Shown: piece after piece, positions 13,013 through 25,600 of the stretch
Layout of the letters: each line of letters opens with the position of its first letter
Numbering within the stretch: the stretch's first letter is position 1
Notes under the pieces: model-generated
Database searches by the model: none
Seen by the model: the letters and a program-made list of their open reading frames with translations, nothing else
Told to the model about the DNA's origin: nothing
Assembly (NCBI RefSeq): GCF_033568475.1
Contig: NC_133123.1
Location: forward strand, 1,984,001 to 2,048,000
DNA: 64,000 bases
Origin: Henckelia pumila
Taxonomy: Eukaryota; Streptophyta; Magnoliopsida; Lamiales; Gesneriaceae
Direction: 5' to 3'
Made by a program: the position numbers and the translations under genes

Positions 13013-15867
13013 TCAATTGCCTCCCCATTTCCCCATCACTCGTTCTTTGGCGGAAACATTTTGAGTCATTTCCTCCTGAGAGGTGGTGATATTTTCCCCA
13101 CCAGGTTGTATCATATTCGAGATCCTTGATGTCAAAAAGGTGAAGCCAGTCCGAGTTCCACGTAGAGCAAACAACAAAGGATTAAATACAACAGCAAGCA
13201 TCACATCCCCTTTTGCCACTATCAGATACTGTATCAATAAAAATATAAATGAGATATTCTATGTGTGTGCGTGTTTGAACAAAAGTAGACCTGAGGGATG
13301 ATTTTACTTGTAGGAGCAGATACCATGAATGCTGTTGAAAACACTTACCACAACAAGAATACCTAAAATTGCAAGACTTGCTTGTTGTGCTTCCTGCCAA
13401 AAACGTTCTCCATCAGACCCACCAAACCATCTGCCCCATCTAAACCAGCCACCACCTCCGGAATTTCCTCCTCCACCTGCTTCCTCTCTCCTTTTAATTT
13501 CTTGGTCCCATTTCTCGAACTCCATTTTCTTTTCACCAAGGGCACTTTCCAAGGCTTTTCGAGCCTGTTCCTGCAATTCATAAATATTTATGAGTATTAA
13601 CGAAAGAGGAAAATTCACTGAAAGTGGGGGTTCAAATAACTCAGGTCCAAAGTTAATTCATTTTCAAGATCTCTAACCTAATTATTCACAATAAAAATGC
13701 CTGGCCAAACCAAACTCTAAGCTCTACTGCACCATTCTTTTGATAGACTTTGCTGACAATAAACCATTGAATATCATTTCTGTATATGAGGAAGATCCTC
13801 TCACTGATAGCATGGTTCAGTTCTACACTTGAAATCAACTCACACATTACCAAAACAATTTGTCTTTTGATTCTTTTCTCAAACTTGTGGTGGACAATCG
13901 AGTGTTCAGTACTTCCGCAAAACTTCCAGCTGACGGAGATAAGATAACCACATAAGTTCATTTATAGAAAACATAAAAAAGAAGAAGCAGAATGCAAAAA
14001 TTTTGAAACACCGAGACAAAATTACATCCAAGCATGTTAATTTTATTTTTTTTTTTGTACTAGTGTTATCTTAATTCTCCATCATTGCTAAGGATTAGGA
14101 TGCAAGATTCACTCACTAATGCTCATGAAATCTTGCACTGAGATACATAAACTGAAAATTTCTAAAATCAATTAACTTCTGGAAATCATGATATATGGTA
14201 AAATAATCATGCCCGCATCCAATGCAATCGAATTTGCACAGGATGAAGTCTACACAGCGGAAATGAACTTGAGATCACTCAAATTGTAAAGAAAAAAGTC
14301 ACTCCAAAGAAAATTCACTCACTCTCTTTTTTTTTTGTTCGCTCAAATATATGGAATGGCTTACGCTTTGTGATTTTATGTGTATCAAACTCACAAGTTT
14401 AAAACTTGTATACACTCACAAGATATAAAGCAGCAGATAACTAATATATAGAATCATAGATGGATAGAGAACCCCAAAATGTGAAATGAAATATAAGTTT
14501 TCTAAGTTGCCGGTGTTAACTACAATAGTTTGAAGTTGTCATACACCTAGGCAAAGTAACTTGGAACAGACTGTACAGTAGTATGGTAGATTGACCAAGG
14601 TTCTTAGCTTACAAAGAATCACCATGAAGAAGCTTTAGAATTATATAAAGGCCCAGTAGTATAGTTTTGAGGTTTTATCCAAGAAGACCAACAACAAAGC
14701 ATTGGAATGCCAAAAGTTTAACACCAGGTTACCAATTTGGATTGAGGATCTTAGAATAAGAATCTTTCACAGAAATTGAATCAATATCAAGAAAGGTACA
14801 ATTTTTTACTCATCATACAGTTGTTTAATTAACACCTACTTTGCTTTATATAGCAACAGGTAATTCCTAATATCCCGCACTCTACTACTCGTATTTTGCC
14901 CCATGATGGTCTAGAACTAACATATTTTTACAGCTAATTCACATGATACTAAATTGGGGTTATAACAAAAGGACTGACATAATTATTACGTAAAGCGGTA
15001 AATTTCCAGCTGCTTGATTAATCCAGCAAGAACTAACTGCGACAATTTTCAACTCATCGTGCACGGATGAACAAACAGGAGCAACACTTTGATAGATGGA
15101 GTGACAGGGCATTGAGACTATATAACAAAGTAGTTTTTCAGATTCATATAAATATATAACGGTCACATAGTTTTGCAGTTTTAAGGCCTTTTTGAAGTAA
15201 ACAAAATTCATTCTTTTACCACATGAATGCGTTAAGATATGTTTTTATGCACGAAAAAGAGGAACTGCTTGGCTTCGTCGTGCTGATAGCCTTACACCAG
15301 ACTACCAAATTGCCGAAAGGGGGTAATCAGGGAAATAAATCCGAAATAAAAATCTCATGAAGCTCACCCAATTTTTTGATAGCAAGAGCCCATTTCCTCG
15401 ACATAGGATGAAAATTTCAGAGTAACGTTGCTAATCACGGAATAAAATTTACAAAACAAGAGACAATTAGAAACTGCACAGCAACCATGTCATATCTACT
15501 TGCTTCAAACAACTGTTACGTTTAACCATAGTAACAAGAAATAAGCGAAGGCCAAAATCTTCTCATTATTCTTTTCCATTCCGACGTAGGTGTATCCACT
15601 AAACGAACACAAGCGAGCATATAAGACGAAATTATGCGATGATAAAACTAGAACGGTGAGAAATTGAAAGGGGATAAGGACCTGCTTGCGGTTGTCGGAG
15701 AAGAGGCAAGAAAACTTCCCGCTACAGCTGAGACTTTGCTGAAGAGAACTCCAGGTGTGAATCGAGTATGTAGCGGCGGCCAGATCCCGCCGAGGCCGGC
15801 GGCGGAGGTGGCACGGAGCTTGGCTTTTACTCGGGATTAGCGGGCGTAGGCCTGCGACCTGCGCCAT
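13013..15867 (-). CDS. Predicted plastid-targeted membrane protein of unknown function
   Basis: Three exons: 15682-15867, 13349-13570 and 13013-13228, all in phase 0 with GT-AG borders, giving 207 residues. Exon 1 starts MAQVAGLRPLIPSKSQ and is rich in Arg, Ser and Ala with few acids, like a chloroplast transit peptide. Exon 2 begins with a charged helix (EQARKALESALGEKKMEFEKWD) that could form a coiled coil, then a Gly/Trp stretch (EEAGGGGNSGGGGWFRWGRW). A hydrophobic segment spans the exon 2/3 junction (QQASLAILGILVV then YLIVAKGDVMLAVVFNPLLFALRG), followed by a polar tail ending MGKWGGN. It resembles a conserved plant protein with no assigned role. The first intron is 2.1 kb long; a further small exon inside it cannot be excluded, but the joined phases need none. 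Confidence 0.78.
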
Positions 15868-16228
15868 TGTTGTTTCGACTGTCCTTCAGGCGGATAGCAA
15901 TATGCAGACCCCGAATCTAATAGCGATTTTCCCCTAACGTTTTTAGCCTTTTTTTTTTCCTTTTCTCACAACACGTTTTTAGACTTCTTGGTTTGCTTAT
16001 TGCTGCCAGCTGGATTTTTTAAAATTAATTTTTAAAAAAATGAAAAAAATGTTCATAAATCGACAAATAATTTTATATAATGTTTAGAATTATTTTGATC
16101 AATAAGTGAAACCATATAAGGAATAAATTTAGGAAATGGTAGCATTAAATATATATATATATATATAATAATATAATTATTGGTTTTTTTTAAAAAAATT
16201 CATCTTTTAACAATTATACTGAAATATT

Positions 16229-16284
16229 GGTTTGAAATTTATAATTACTAGCAGTTTGGTTAGAAATTTATGATTACTAGCAGA
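16229..16284. repeat. Short tandem repeat next to a possible Helitron-like end
   Basis: Two near copies of GAAATTTATAATTACTAGCAG lie in tandem. On the minus strand the adjoining sequence reads ACGCAAAACGTGTGC, a short spacer, then CTAGT. A weak stem followed by CTAG before a T is the form of a Helitron 3' end, but the evidence is thin. Confidence 0.3.
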
Positions 16285-17232
16285 CGATGCACACGTTTTG
16301 CGTATATAATATAATTAACAAATATTTTATTAATTTGTTTCTTGAATTGTATCAATTTTTCACTGTCTGTTTGCTATGCAAAAAAATAAGGAAAGAATAA
16401 CAAACCTTTTGAACCAGATTTTTGCTCATTTTGCTTCAGAATTTCCTTTTTCTATCTGGGATAAAAATTTTCGTAGTCTAGCCAGACAAACACAACAAAC
16501 AAATTAAAAAGCATGACCATTGGCACACAATTCCAAATTTTTAACATATAACTAAAAATAAAAGCTCTTACTTTTCTTCTTTTGCGCTTCACTGGAGAAA
16601 AATCTACGTATCCGGGCGTTTGCAATGAAGTGCTTAAAATTTGATAAATAAGATCTAGAAATCGACCAATTTTTTGCTCCTGTTGTAGCTAAATAACCCC
16701 TGAGGAACCCTAGTTTTCCATGAAACGAAATAATCAGCCGATCGATTTTCAAAGAGCGCTTTTATGCTCTGCAATAGGATGTATGGGGATGGGGTTTTCT
16801 TCAACGGGTGTATTTGGGACCTGTTTCTCTTGGAAAAAAAGGACACGATTGAAAAGTGTGGGATGAAGGACATTTTAGATAGATTGAAAAATAAACCATT
16901 ATACCATCAATTATTATGCATTGCTCAAACATAATAAATATTAAAATATTAAAAGATGTTTGCGATATATCAAATTTTTTTATCCAACGCACACATTACT
17001 AAAGATAGTTAATGGGAACATACGCAAGTTTATTTCTTATAAATGTATTTGTTCAAGAATATAAAAGAATCAATTGATCAAATCGAATTCGACAATTGTG
17101 TTTTATAAATGTATGATGCATCATAAATCGGGAATAAGATGAACGTGTCGAAAAATCAATGCAATAAAAAAGAACTTCGGAGAATAATTTAAACCGATAT
17201 TAATTTAGCCCTTGTTAATGCTAACGACACAA

Positions 17233-17235
<3 letters not shown>

Positions 17236-17264
<29 letters not shown>
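17236..17264. repeat. AT dinucleotide microsatellite
   Basis: An uninterrupted run of about 14 AT units. Confidence 0.9.
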
Positions 17265-17269
<5 letters not shown>

Positions 17270-19096
17270 ATCATGGATATAATAATAATAATGTCAATGT
17301 GAAATTAAGTTGAATTTATCAAAATCTCATGTGTAGAAAAAGTGAAGGAAAGTAAAGGAAACTTTGAAGTGGTATAATCTCTCTTTTGTTTTTATGCAAT
17401 GAGAATTTGTAACCACTGTTGATCGGATAAGCATCGGCCACAAAGTAAACCATGAATAAATATAGTAAGATGCAAACTACACATATCATGTAAACTTGCA
17501 TACATGACTAGCTTATGAGATTAAAACTTGAGAATTGAGACCTTGTATATTCATGACTTTGAGAGACGGTGTAGCTTATTGAAAGGCGGTGTTCGCCTTA
17601 CCTTGGCTTAATTTATATATATAGTTATGCATCTTAGGAGTTCTAATAGTCACTAGGGTTTAATAAATCCCAGTAGAAATATGCACACGCAAATAATGAC
17701 TAAATCAAATAATTTTTATCGAAAAAAATGACGTGAAAGGTAATCGGTTTCTTCAAGTTAAATTTTGAATTTCAAATTTGAAGTTAAACGTGATTACATG
17801 AAAGGATGTGTGTTTATTCTGATCATTTTGCCTAAAGATAATATGAAATAGAGTGTAATTTTCTAGGGTATATTGGTAATTTGATTTTGGCGTAAGCAAA
17901 TCGGACCAAATCGATTTCTATGTGGGACTAAAATTTTATAGTATAGTAAAAATACGTGTTATCGTAATTTATATATTTATTCAATCTAATTCTACTATTT
18001 GTATAATTGTATGTATTTACTCCTTCTTGTATTTATTAAAAAAATTCATTATTATATATTATAATTATTATGTATCTTGATAAATTAAATTCCTAAAAAT
18101 AATTTATTTTTTTAAAATAAAGACATTATGTATTTTGAAAATGCATCTTGTTCATATCATAAGGATTTAAAAAATACAATAAAGAACATTTAAATGCTTA
18201 ACATCCAACCTCTTGTTTAGAAATCTTGGCTAAACCTATACACCCTAATTAATAGAAATGTAAATGATGAATTTCCATGACTTGATTTCAAGTAGTTGTC
18301 ACTTAAACGTTAACAACTTTAACTTCAAATAAAAATCGACATGTAATCTGCGTCAAATACTCCCGTTCTAATCCACAGAAAAGACATTAAAGACCTGAAA
18401 ATTTTCACCCAATGCAACGCAATATCGATTCAACATCATGTTAAATATATATATATTAGAACACGTACGATACATCATGAAGAGTGGTGGATCCCGATCG
18501 AGAGCATTATTTCATATTCAAGTAGTGCATGTGTTACAGTAAGTAAATGGTACGATTCCATGTTTCACCGGTAATATATTTTTACTGAAATTAAAATTTG
18601 CTAACAACAGATAGATAATATTTTATTCCATCCTCCCACCAGATTCCATCATGCAATGCAATGCAAGCTGGAGAATCAGAACACTGTGGCATTTAAATGC
18701 ATTAAACGAATCACCTAGATCACATCGAAATTCATTTATTTCATGCAGCAAGTGGAGGGAGGCCCGTCAGATCGAGGTCACACGTGTCATCATATTAGTG
18801 GCTTATGCCACGTTGGGCACAACAAATCCGTGGGTCCATCCCCACCGCCCATTCCTTCCCATTTCAATCAACTTTTTTATCTTCACACACAAATTGCTGC
18901 TATTCTATTGAACAAATCCCCGACATTCCCACTTAAAATTTTTTGTTTTAATTATTATTTTTATGACTGAAAACTTTGGTATATATTATTATATTGTTTT
19001 ATTATAAATAGTACACACCATACCAACATTGAAAATAAAAAAAGGAATTACAGAACAAGGCTGAGGGGAGGAATCTTGTGTGCAGGCGATGACTTT

Positions 19097-19235
19097 GGTC
19101 TGACGTGGCGCTAGTGAGGCGCCACGCGTGTGGGCCCATGTCACGAGTGTACTCCTTTAAAGCATCTGTTGGGTCCCACACAGTTCATTAATGGTGGAAG
19201 AACTAAAAGACCCAATGGGGACACCACGTCAGACC
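19097..19235. promoter_or_regulatory. Inverted pair of TGACGTGG motifs
   Basis: GGTCTGACGTGG at 19097-19108 is matched by its exact reverse complement at 19224-19235, 115 bases apart. Inside the left side a second hairpin (GTGGCGC at 19105-19111 with GCGCCAC at 19119-19125) and ACGCGT occur. TGACGTGG is a strong plant bZIP site. The pair could be termini of a small element or a regulatory block, but no gene starts nearby. Confidence 0.4.
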
Positions 19236-20777
19236 CTAGCTCCTTTGATTTGATTTGATAGCCTACCTTTTCCCAAATTTTTTAACAATAAACAGTATAC
19301 ATGTTTTAAAAAAAATTACGTGTTGTATAATTGAACTAACTAAACTAGCATCTCTCACGAGATAATTCAGATGTAACAAATTTCTTCTTCAATTGGAGAA
19401 ATTAGTCATCTCGTTCGTTTCGTTCAATCTGATCGTGATAAATTGCATGTGACATTTTTCTTGTTTCAATGAGATAAATCTCAAATCCATTTGGTCGATA
19501 AATATTAAACTGCATTGAGTATGAGACCCACACAAGATCCAATTGGCGATCATAGTATTTCTCACTATCATGAACACATAATATGAAAATGGTAGTGCAT
19601 CATTTCAATTTGTATGTATCTAGCGATTTAGGTTGTAATGATATATTTAAGGTATGCTAATCTAAATACCGGTTCTATACTCGTTCACCGATGAGATGCG
19701 TTGATCTCTGAGTTCATGATAACATTGTGTATATAAAGCATACGTTCATTCATTTTGATTTGATCTGAAGTATAAATTAAACCAATACAGAAATTGCGAT
19801 GCTTATTTCTAACATATGTATGCATATATATGTCCTATAAGATTAGTCGAACATGATAGCATGATGAAGATGATGGTTGCCCACATGCCATACCGCACAA
19901 AACACAGAATAAGCTATTCAAGAAAAATAAAGGGAAAATGTGATTTGGCCTCCACCCATGTGCATTTGCCTATTCAAAAGTATCCTTCCCTTTGTATTAT
20001 AATAACATATCATAATCTATCCACAACAAATATGAGATGTCTAACATAAAAAAAATATTATTAACTACAAAATATAAGTACATTATCAATCGATATCTAT
20101 GTCTCAAATTGTAATGACTCTACATACATAGACTCCTTCACCATAAGTTTGTGACTGGATTTAAACATATATTTGAAATCGAGAATTTGAAATATTTGAT
20201 TTTAATGTCTTTGTAATTCAATTCAAGCTCTTGCATAATTTAAATATGATACATTCCAATTATTAAATATTATAGTTTCTTTTGAAATTCATATCTAAGG
20301 TCGTTTATCCAAATTTAACCATCTATCTACTGAAGTAAAAAATGTCGATTCAAATACAACTTAAATGAGTTGTGTGCAAGTGTAAACGATCATGAGATAA
20401 ATGGTGTAATTAGTATATTAAATGCATGCCACAAAAAGTACTTTAATTTAAAACATGGAGGATGATTTGAAAAAGAATAAAAACAAAGTTGTAAGATTTG
20501 TTAATTCCTATAAATTCATGCAATTATATGTATAACCTCATGGACAACAATTAATTATAATGGCCACACTTGTTTACTTTTCTATTTTTTGAAAAAAAAT
20601 AAAATAAAATAAGCAAACTTTTTTTTTTTTTTCATTTCATGTAAAGCAAAACCTTTTACAACTAGGCTTCACTAACGTACCCTCAAATCTCCCTACATAT
20701 TTTTTCTATTACTTTTTACCTTCCCCGATTTCTCTATAATTAATTAATTTGATTTTAGTATTGGGATTTATAACCCC

Positions 20778-20785
20778 TATAAATA
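20778..20785 (+). promoter_or_regulatory. TATA box of the acidic repeat protein gene
   Basis: TATAAATA lies 130 bases upstream of the ATG at 20908. A CT-rich leader (TCTCTTCTCTGACC and similar) follows, typical of a well-expressed plant gene. Confidence 0.75.
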
Positions 20786-20907
20786 CCCCTCAAACCCATT
20801 GTTTCATATCACCAAATCACAAACAAAGCTACTGCGTTCCATCTCTTCTCTGACCTTTACCATCTCCCACTCCTTCCATTTTTTTTCAAACACTTTCCGA
20901 AAGCACA

Positions 20908-21665
20908 ATGGCTACAGCTGAGGTATGAAATTTCAAACTTTTTCGCCATTTGAATCGATCTACCTTTTTTCAAAGTTTGCATGCGTGCAAGGATTCAATA
21001 GTTAGCTAGTGATCAATGTGATCTTGAATCTTTGATCTTCTTGTCTCATAATTTGACAAGATACTGTAGTTGCAACATTCTCTGTTTATATATATGATCA
21101 AATCATATGCAAAGTAGCCTGGGGATATATCATATATAGCATCAATTCTTGATTAGAAAATGCTAATCATGGTTTTTGAGTTGCCTTTATATATGTAATT
21201 CACAGACAACTAGCATTGGTGTTTATGCAGGTGGAGTCTATCCCGGTCCCAGTGTCAGAGCCTGCTCCAACGGAGGAAGCACCAGCAATCCATGTAACAA
21301 CACCAGTGGAGGAACCAGCTGCTCCTGAGAAAGACGTGGCAGATGAGCCAGCAGCAGCAGAAGAAGAAGAAGTTCCGACAGAAAAGTCTGCAGATGAGAC
21401 AGCTGTTCCAGTGGTGGCAGAGCCCGCTAGTGAAGGAGCTGCTGCGGTGGTGCCCGAAGAAGTTCCAGCCGAAGTGCCAGCGGTGGTGGAGCCGGCTGCC
21501 GTCGAGGAGACTCAAGTAGCCGAAGTTGAAAAGCCTGCGGAGGAAACAGCTGATGAGCCGGCTGCTGTTGAGGAGACTCAAGATGAAGCCACCATCGAGC
21601 CAGCCGTTGAGGCTGAGCCAGAGGTCGAAGCAGTTGAGGTTCCAGCTGAGAAAACTGAAGAGTGA
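20908..21665 (+). CDS. Acidic Ala/Glu/Pro/Val-rich repeat protein
   Basis: Two exons: a 15-base first exon (20908-20922, MATAE) and 21231-21665, joined in phase to 149 residues, ending AEKTEE. The protein is almost wholly built from A, E, P, V, T and D in loose repeats such as PAAVEETQ, DEPAA and EVPAEVPAVVEPAA. It has no Cys, Trp or hydrophobic core, so it is predicted to be strongly acidic and intrinsically disordered. A clear TATA box and CT-rich leader, and a proper short intron, support a real expressed gene. Similar short acidic plant proteins starting MAT(A/V)EV exist, but I do not know a defined function. The reverse frames open across it are compositional shadows. Confidence 0.8.
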
Positions 21666-22682
21666 TCGGGGCGTCACATGAAGTGGGAAGTGGTACTGTT
21701 GGATCCTTGCCTGCTGCAGGCAGAAGTTGGTTCAAGTTTGTTATCTGTTTCTTTGTATTTCTTCCATTTGTAATTTATTGCTGGTTTGATATAAGGAAAT
21801 CAGTACTCGTTTATTGTGGTTTTAAATCGGAAAATCTATTATTTTCAAGCCTTTGTTGGGTCCTAACACTCGGACAAATAGTTGGCCAATTATAACAAAA
21901 CGTTGGTGCTGGGTGCATGAGCTGTCCAGATTATTCATCTGGTGATAGAAATCATGAAATGTGCCATTTCAAATTGCCTGCTTATAATATATTTAAATTA
22001 AATTAAAAAATTTGTTAATATGGATATAATACATTAATATTGTGTCATGAATTGAGCATTCTTGTTACATTGCAAGTGATCATACATTGCATATACTGTT
22101 GGGATGTATTTTGTAGCTCGTGCGCACACCAACAATCTACGGCCAAAGTGATAAACAGCTAACAATAGAACCTAAAATTATGAAACATTGCAAAATCTTG
22201 TAAACCCCAAGTGGGCAAAATTGACATTTATTTGACAACTGAAAAGGTAATTGGATGTAGCTTTGATTGATCTTAGCTGATGAATCTCAAGTTTGATCCT
22301 AAAAAAAATAAGAACAGGTAATTGGATGTAATCCATAATAATAATAAAAGTATTTAGTTAGTTCCATAACACGGTATAAACAATAAATAGGGCAGCCATA
22401 TCACTGGAGAGATGTGCAACAAAAAGATAGTGAAAAGAGATAATCCTAAAGAATACGAATCAAAGTGAAACGGAAACTTGTATCATTGTTGACCTGCATA
22501 CTATCCAATATAAACAGTAGATAAAAGAGAAATTAACGATATTTTATCACAGACGAGATGCTAGAACGACATCTAGACTCCAGTTCCAAAATAGTTAAAA
22601 AGAGTTATCATCTATCATGTACAAACTAAATACAAATTTTATGTGCAGATGCAAGCACAGTATCAAAAATTGCAGCTTGATC
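21666..22682. other. Intergenic region between converging genes
   Basis: It holds the 3' untranslated parts of the acidic repeat protein gene (+) and of UPL5 (-). Nothing else recognised. Confidence 0.6.
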
Positions 22683-25600
22683 TCACCAAGTTCCAAAGCT
22701 GCAACCTACGTGCTCTTGAGTAATAATATGAAGACGATCGCGCATCATGGTCATTGAAGGGTAAGCAGGGAAACATAACCGGTAAAAGCATGTGTGCGAG
22801 GAAGGCAGCCGATCAACCGACTCAGATGTCTTATAGATGTAAAGTCTTGAAGCCAAACCACTGAAACCTTCAATTGGTAGATACTTTATAGAGGTCCAGA
22901 AGAAGAGGAGAACCTTTTTCTGCTCTGCAGACATACGACCAACAATCTGAAGGAAAGAAATTTAGTTATATCACCAGAACAATAGAGATTGCTAGTACAT
23001 GAGAAACTTTTAGGCCATACACATTCTTGACCCGTACCAGAATATGGGGTACCTACCTTCCAAAACCAGGAAATCTGAAAATCCGTTTCTTTGAAACCGT
23101 GATAATCTGTATTTGCTTTCCAATCATCTACAGAAATTGCACTTTCACTGCCATACAGCATCCTGTCAAGATCTTCCGGTTCCAAGCAGGAGAAAAAGGA
23201 TCTCTGGAGCTGTCGACAACTCATCATATCAGCAAAACCTTGAGCAAAATGGGAGACCTGTTCAGAAATAGCTACAACAAAGCGATGTTGAATTAGAGAG
23301 TCGACATAACGTTCCCTGTTTTTACTATCCACAACCAAGCTTTTTCCACCAGGGCACAGTTCAACAATCTTCATTGATCCCAGTTCCTCTATTTCATGAA
23401 CAAAGGTTAGACCCAAAGCATCCTGATCGACAGCCTCAGCATCCATCTCCAAAATTTTCTTGCAGCTACTATATAAATAGGGATCTGCATCTCGAATATC
23501 TTCCAATGAAATACAACATCCAGCCAATAGCAAAAATAATACACGATCAAATACTATGCCAACTTGTACTTTGTGCATCAAGGCTAAGGCAATTACCCTG
23601 CCAGAGAAGCGAAAATATTTGAGGTGCAAAGGATCCATCTTAGATGCTGCAATCAAAAGAACAAGGCATAGAGTAGACATTAGTAGTAGTTTTATCATGA
23701 ATTTATCCACATTCTAAACAAAAGATTCACACAATCTAAAATGATTTTCCAACCTGTTCAGGAATAAATTACAGAGTATGATACAAATGAAGAGACAATT
23801 TGAAGTCCAGATCATGAAATGATAATGTAGAAACAGGAAGCAAATTGGGGGCTACTGCAGATAAAAGAGCAAAATTGGGAGTTCTAGTGCAAGATTACAT
23901 ATATAGTGTGCTGCTACCACCCTTGGGCATTCCATACAAGATCATTCAACGTCAAATTGTTGCACACAAACTTGATAAGCTGAACTAAAAATCTGCTAGA
24001 CATTGTAAAATGCTGCAACATAAAATACAATTTTCAGAATCTAATGTACTTGAAGCTGTAAATTGTGATGAACAGAACATGTGATGATTGATGATAATTT
24101 AAAGCATCTAATAACATATGGTATGCACTAACCATGCCACACAGGGAGTTCGAATATATCAGATGTTATGATGCCAAGCATTCATAAATGAATTTATAAC
24201 TCATTTTACATAAAACCAAGATTTTTTTTCAGAATATGAACTTTGAAAACATGTCACCCATGAGAATACTTTGTAAAAAGAAAAGGCAAAGCATGAATGC
24301 CAAGAAAAACTGATGAGTTAAATAACTGATCAACCTTATCTGCGCAAGCCAAAATTGTCACCAAGTGCAAGATATCAACATCAACATAAAAGGAGTATTC
24401 AAAAACCAAAGATTATACAAATGAAAAAGTGGACATTTGCTTAAATTGGTTTAACTAGAAGCCTGTTCAAATTAAATAACAAGAAAAATGTTCCACAATT
24501 TGGTAATTCAACCACAATAGAGTCCAAAGAGCATCATTGAACTGAAGACGGGGAAAAAAACTGATCGTGATTGCAATTTATATCCATATGACTTCTTCCA
24601 CTGGCTCAAGTGATTACCTCCACAATGCCTGTATAGTGAACTGGGTTGCACAGTGTAACAGCACCATCTTGACCCTCAGTGCCCCCCCAAAGCCCTGAAG
24701 CTCAAGATTGACTTTTCTTGTATAGTTACTTCAGAGGCTTTCCTAATGTTATGCTCTGCCGTTCGCAGGTAGAGAGCTACTCGCTACATTTTCATTTTCT
24801 TTTTCATGTTCATCAAGCAACCAAGGTGTTCTCACATGATTTTCCTTTACCCCGGATGGTCTGATTATACATGAAACTAATCCAACAGCCCACGACCTTA
24901 AAAGTTCAGAAAATGGCTACTTACTCTGTGCCTCAGTTCGTTATTCTAGTACATTAAATGATTTGTGAAAGATGATCAGCGTGAATAAAGAGTGAGAGGT
25001 AAACAATGTGATGTTAAATAGCTCTAATGTGCTGCCATTCACTAGCTATCTATACCTAAATTTCAAATATTGAGTATTGATAGATGCATCAAAGTTGGGA
25101 AGAAACAAAGAGCATTATAAATCGCCGAGAAACCCCATGCATAGAGTGAGCAAAGACATGCCTGGATTTGGAAAGAACCTTCGACGATCGCTGGGGCAAG
25201 CCAAAAAGAGAGCATTTTGAGGGTTGAATATCGCTTGGCATACCAAGAAAAACCACTCTCGCAGTACACCAGGACCTGTTGCCTCCTCATTCTTAAACTC
25301 CATGAATAAGCCAGCACGTAAAGATTCTGCATCGGCATTTGCAATGTACGCGAATGATTCTGACAGCAAATGCATTCGGTCAATGAGCATCTCATGCATC
25401 TCCTCGTATTCATCCTTCACATCAGGAAGCATCATCATTGCTAAATGCCGCCTTGCCTCGAAATTGGTCACCTCCTTACACTCAAGAATCCACTTATGAT
25501 CGTCACTTCTCTTGGCAAACTTAACAATGAGATATTGCAAGGCACTCTTCCTATGCTTCATGATCTCCCAAAACTCCTCTAAGCAGCCAAAGAAAACTTT

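Larger units (their letters stand above)
15868..20907. other. 5-kb AT-rich intergenic region
   Basis: No gene seen. It holds AT microsatellites (about 16150-16168 and 17236-17264), a two-copy repeat ending TTACTAGCAG at about 16229-16284 followed by GCACACGTTTTGCGT, and a base-balanced stretch at about 18640-19260 with bZIP-type ACGT motifs. Open frames at 18651-18911 and 18743-18970 do not look coding. Confidence 0.55.

Noticed and set aside
18651-18970. Two overlapping plus-strand open frames
   Set aside because: No recognisable domain, and overlapping frames with equal lengths; looks non-coding.
21255-21677. Long minus-strand frame rich in Leu/Trp/Phe
   Set aside because: Antisense shadow of the repetitive acidic protein gene.
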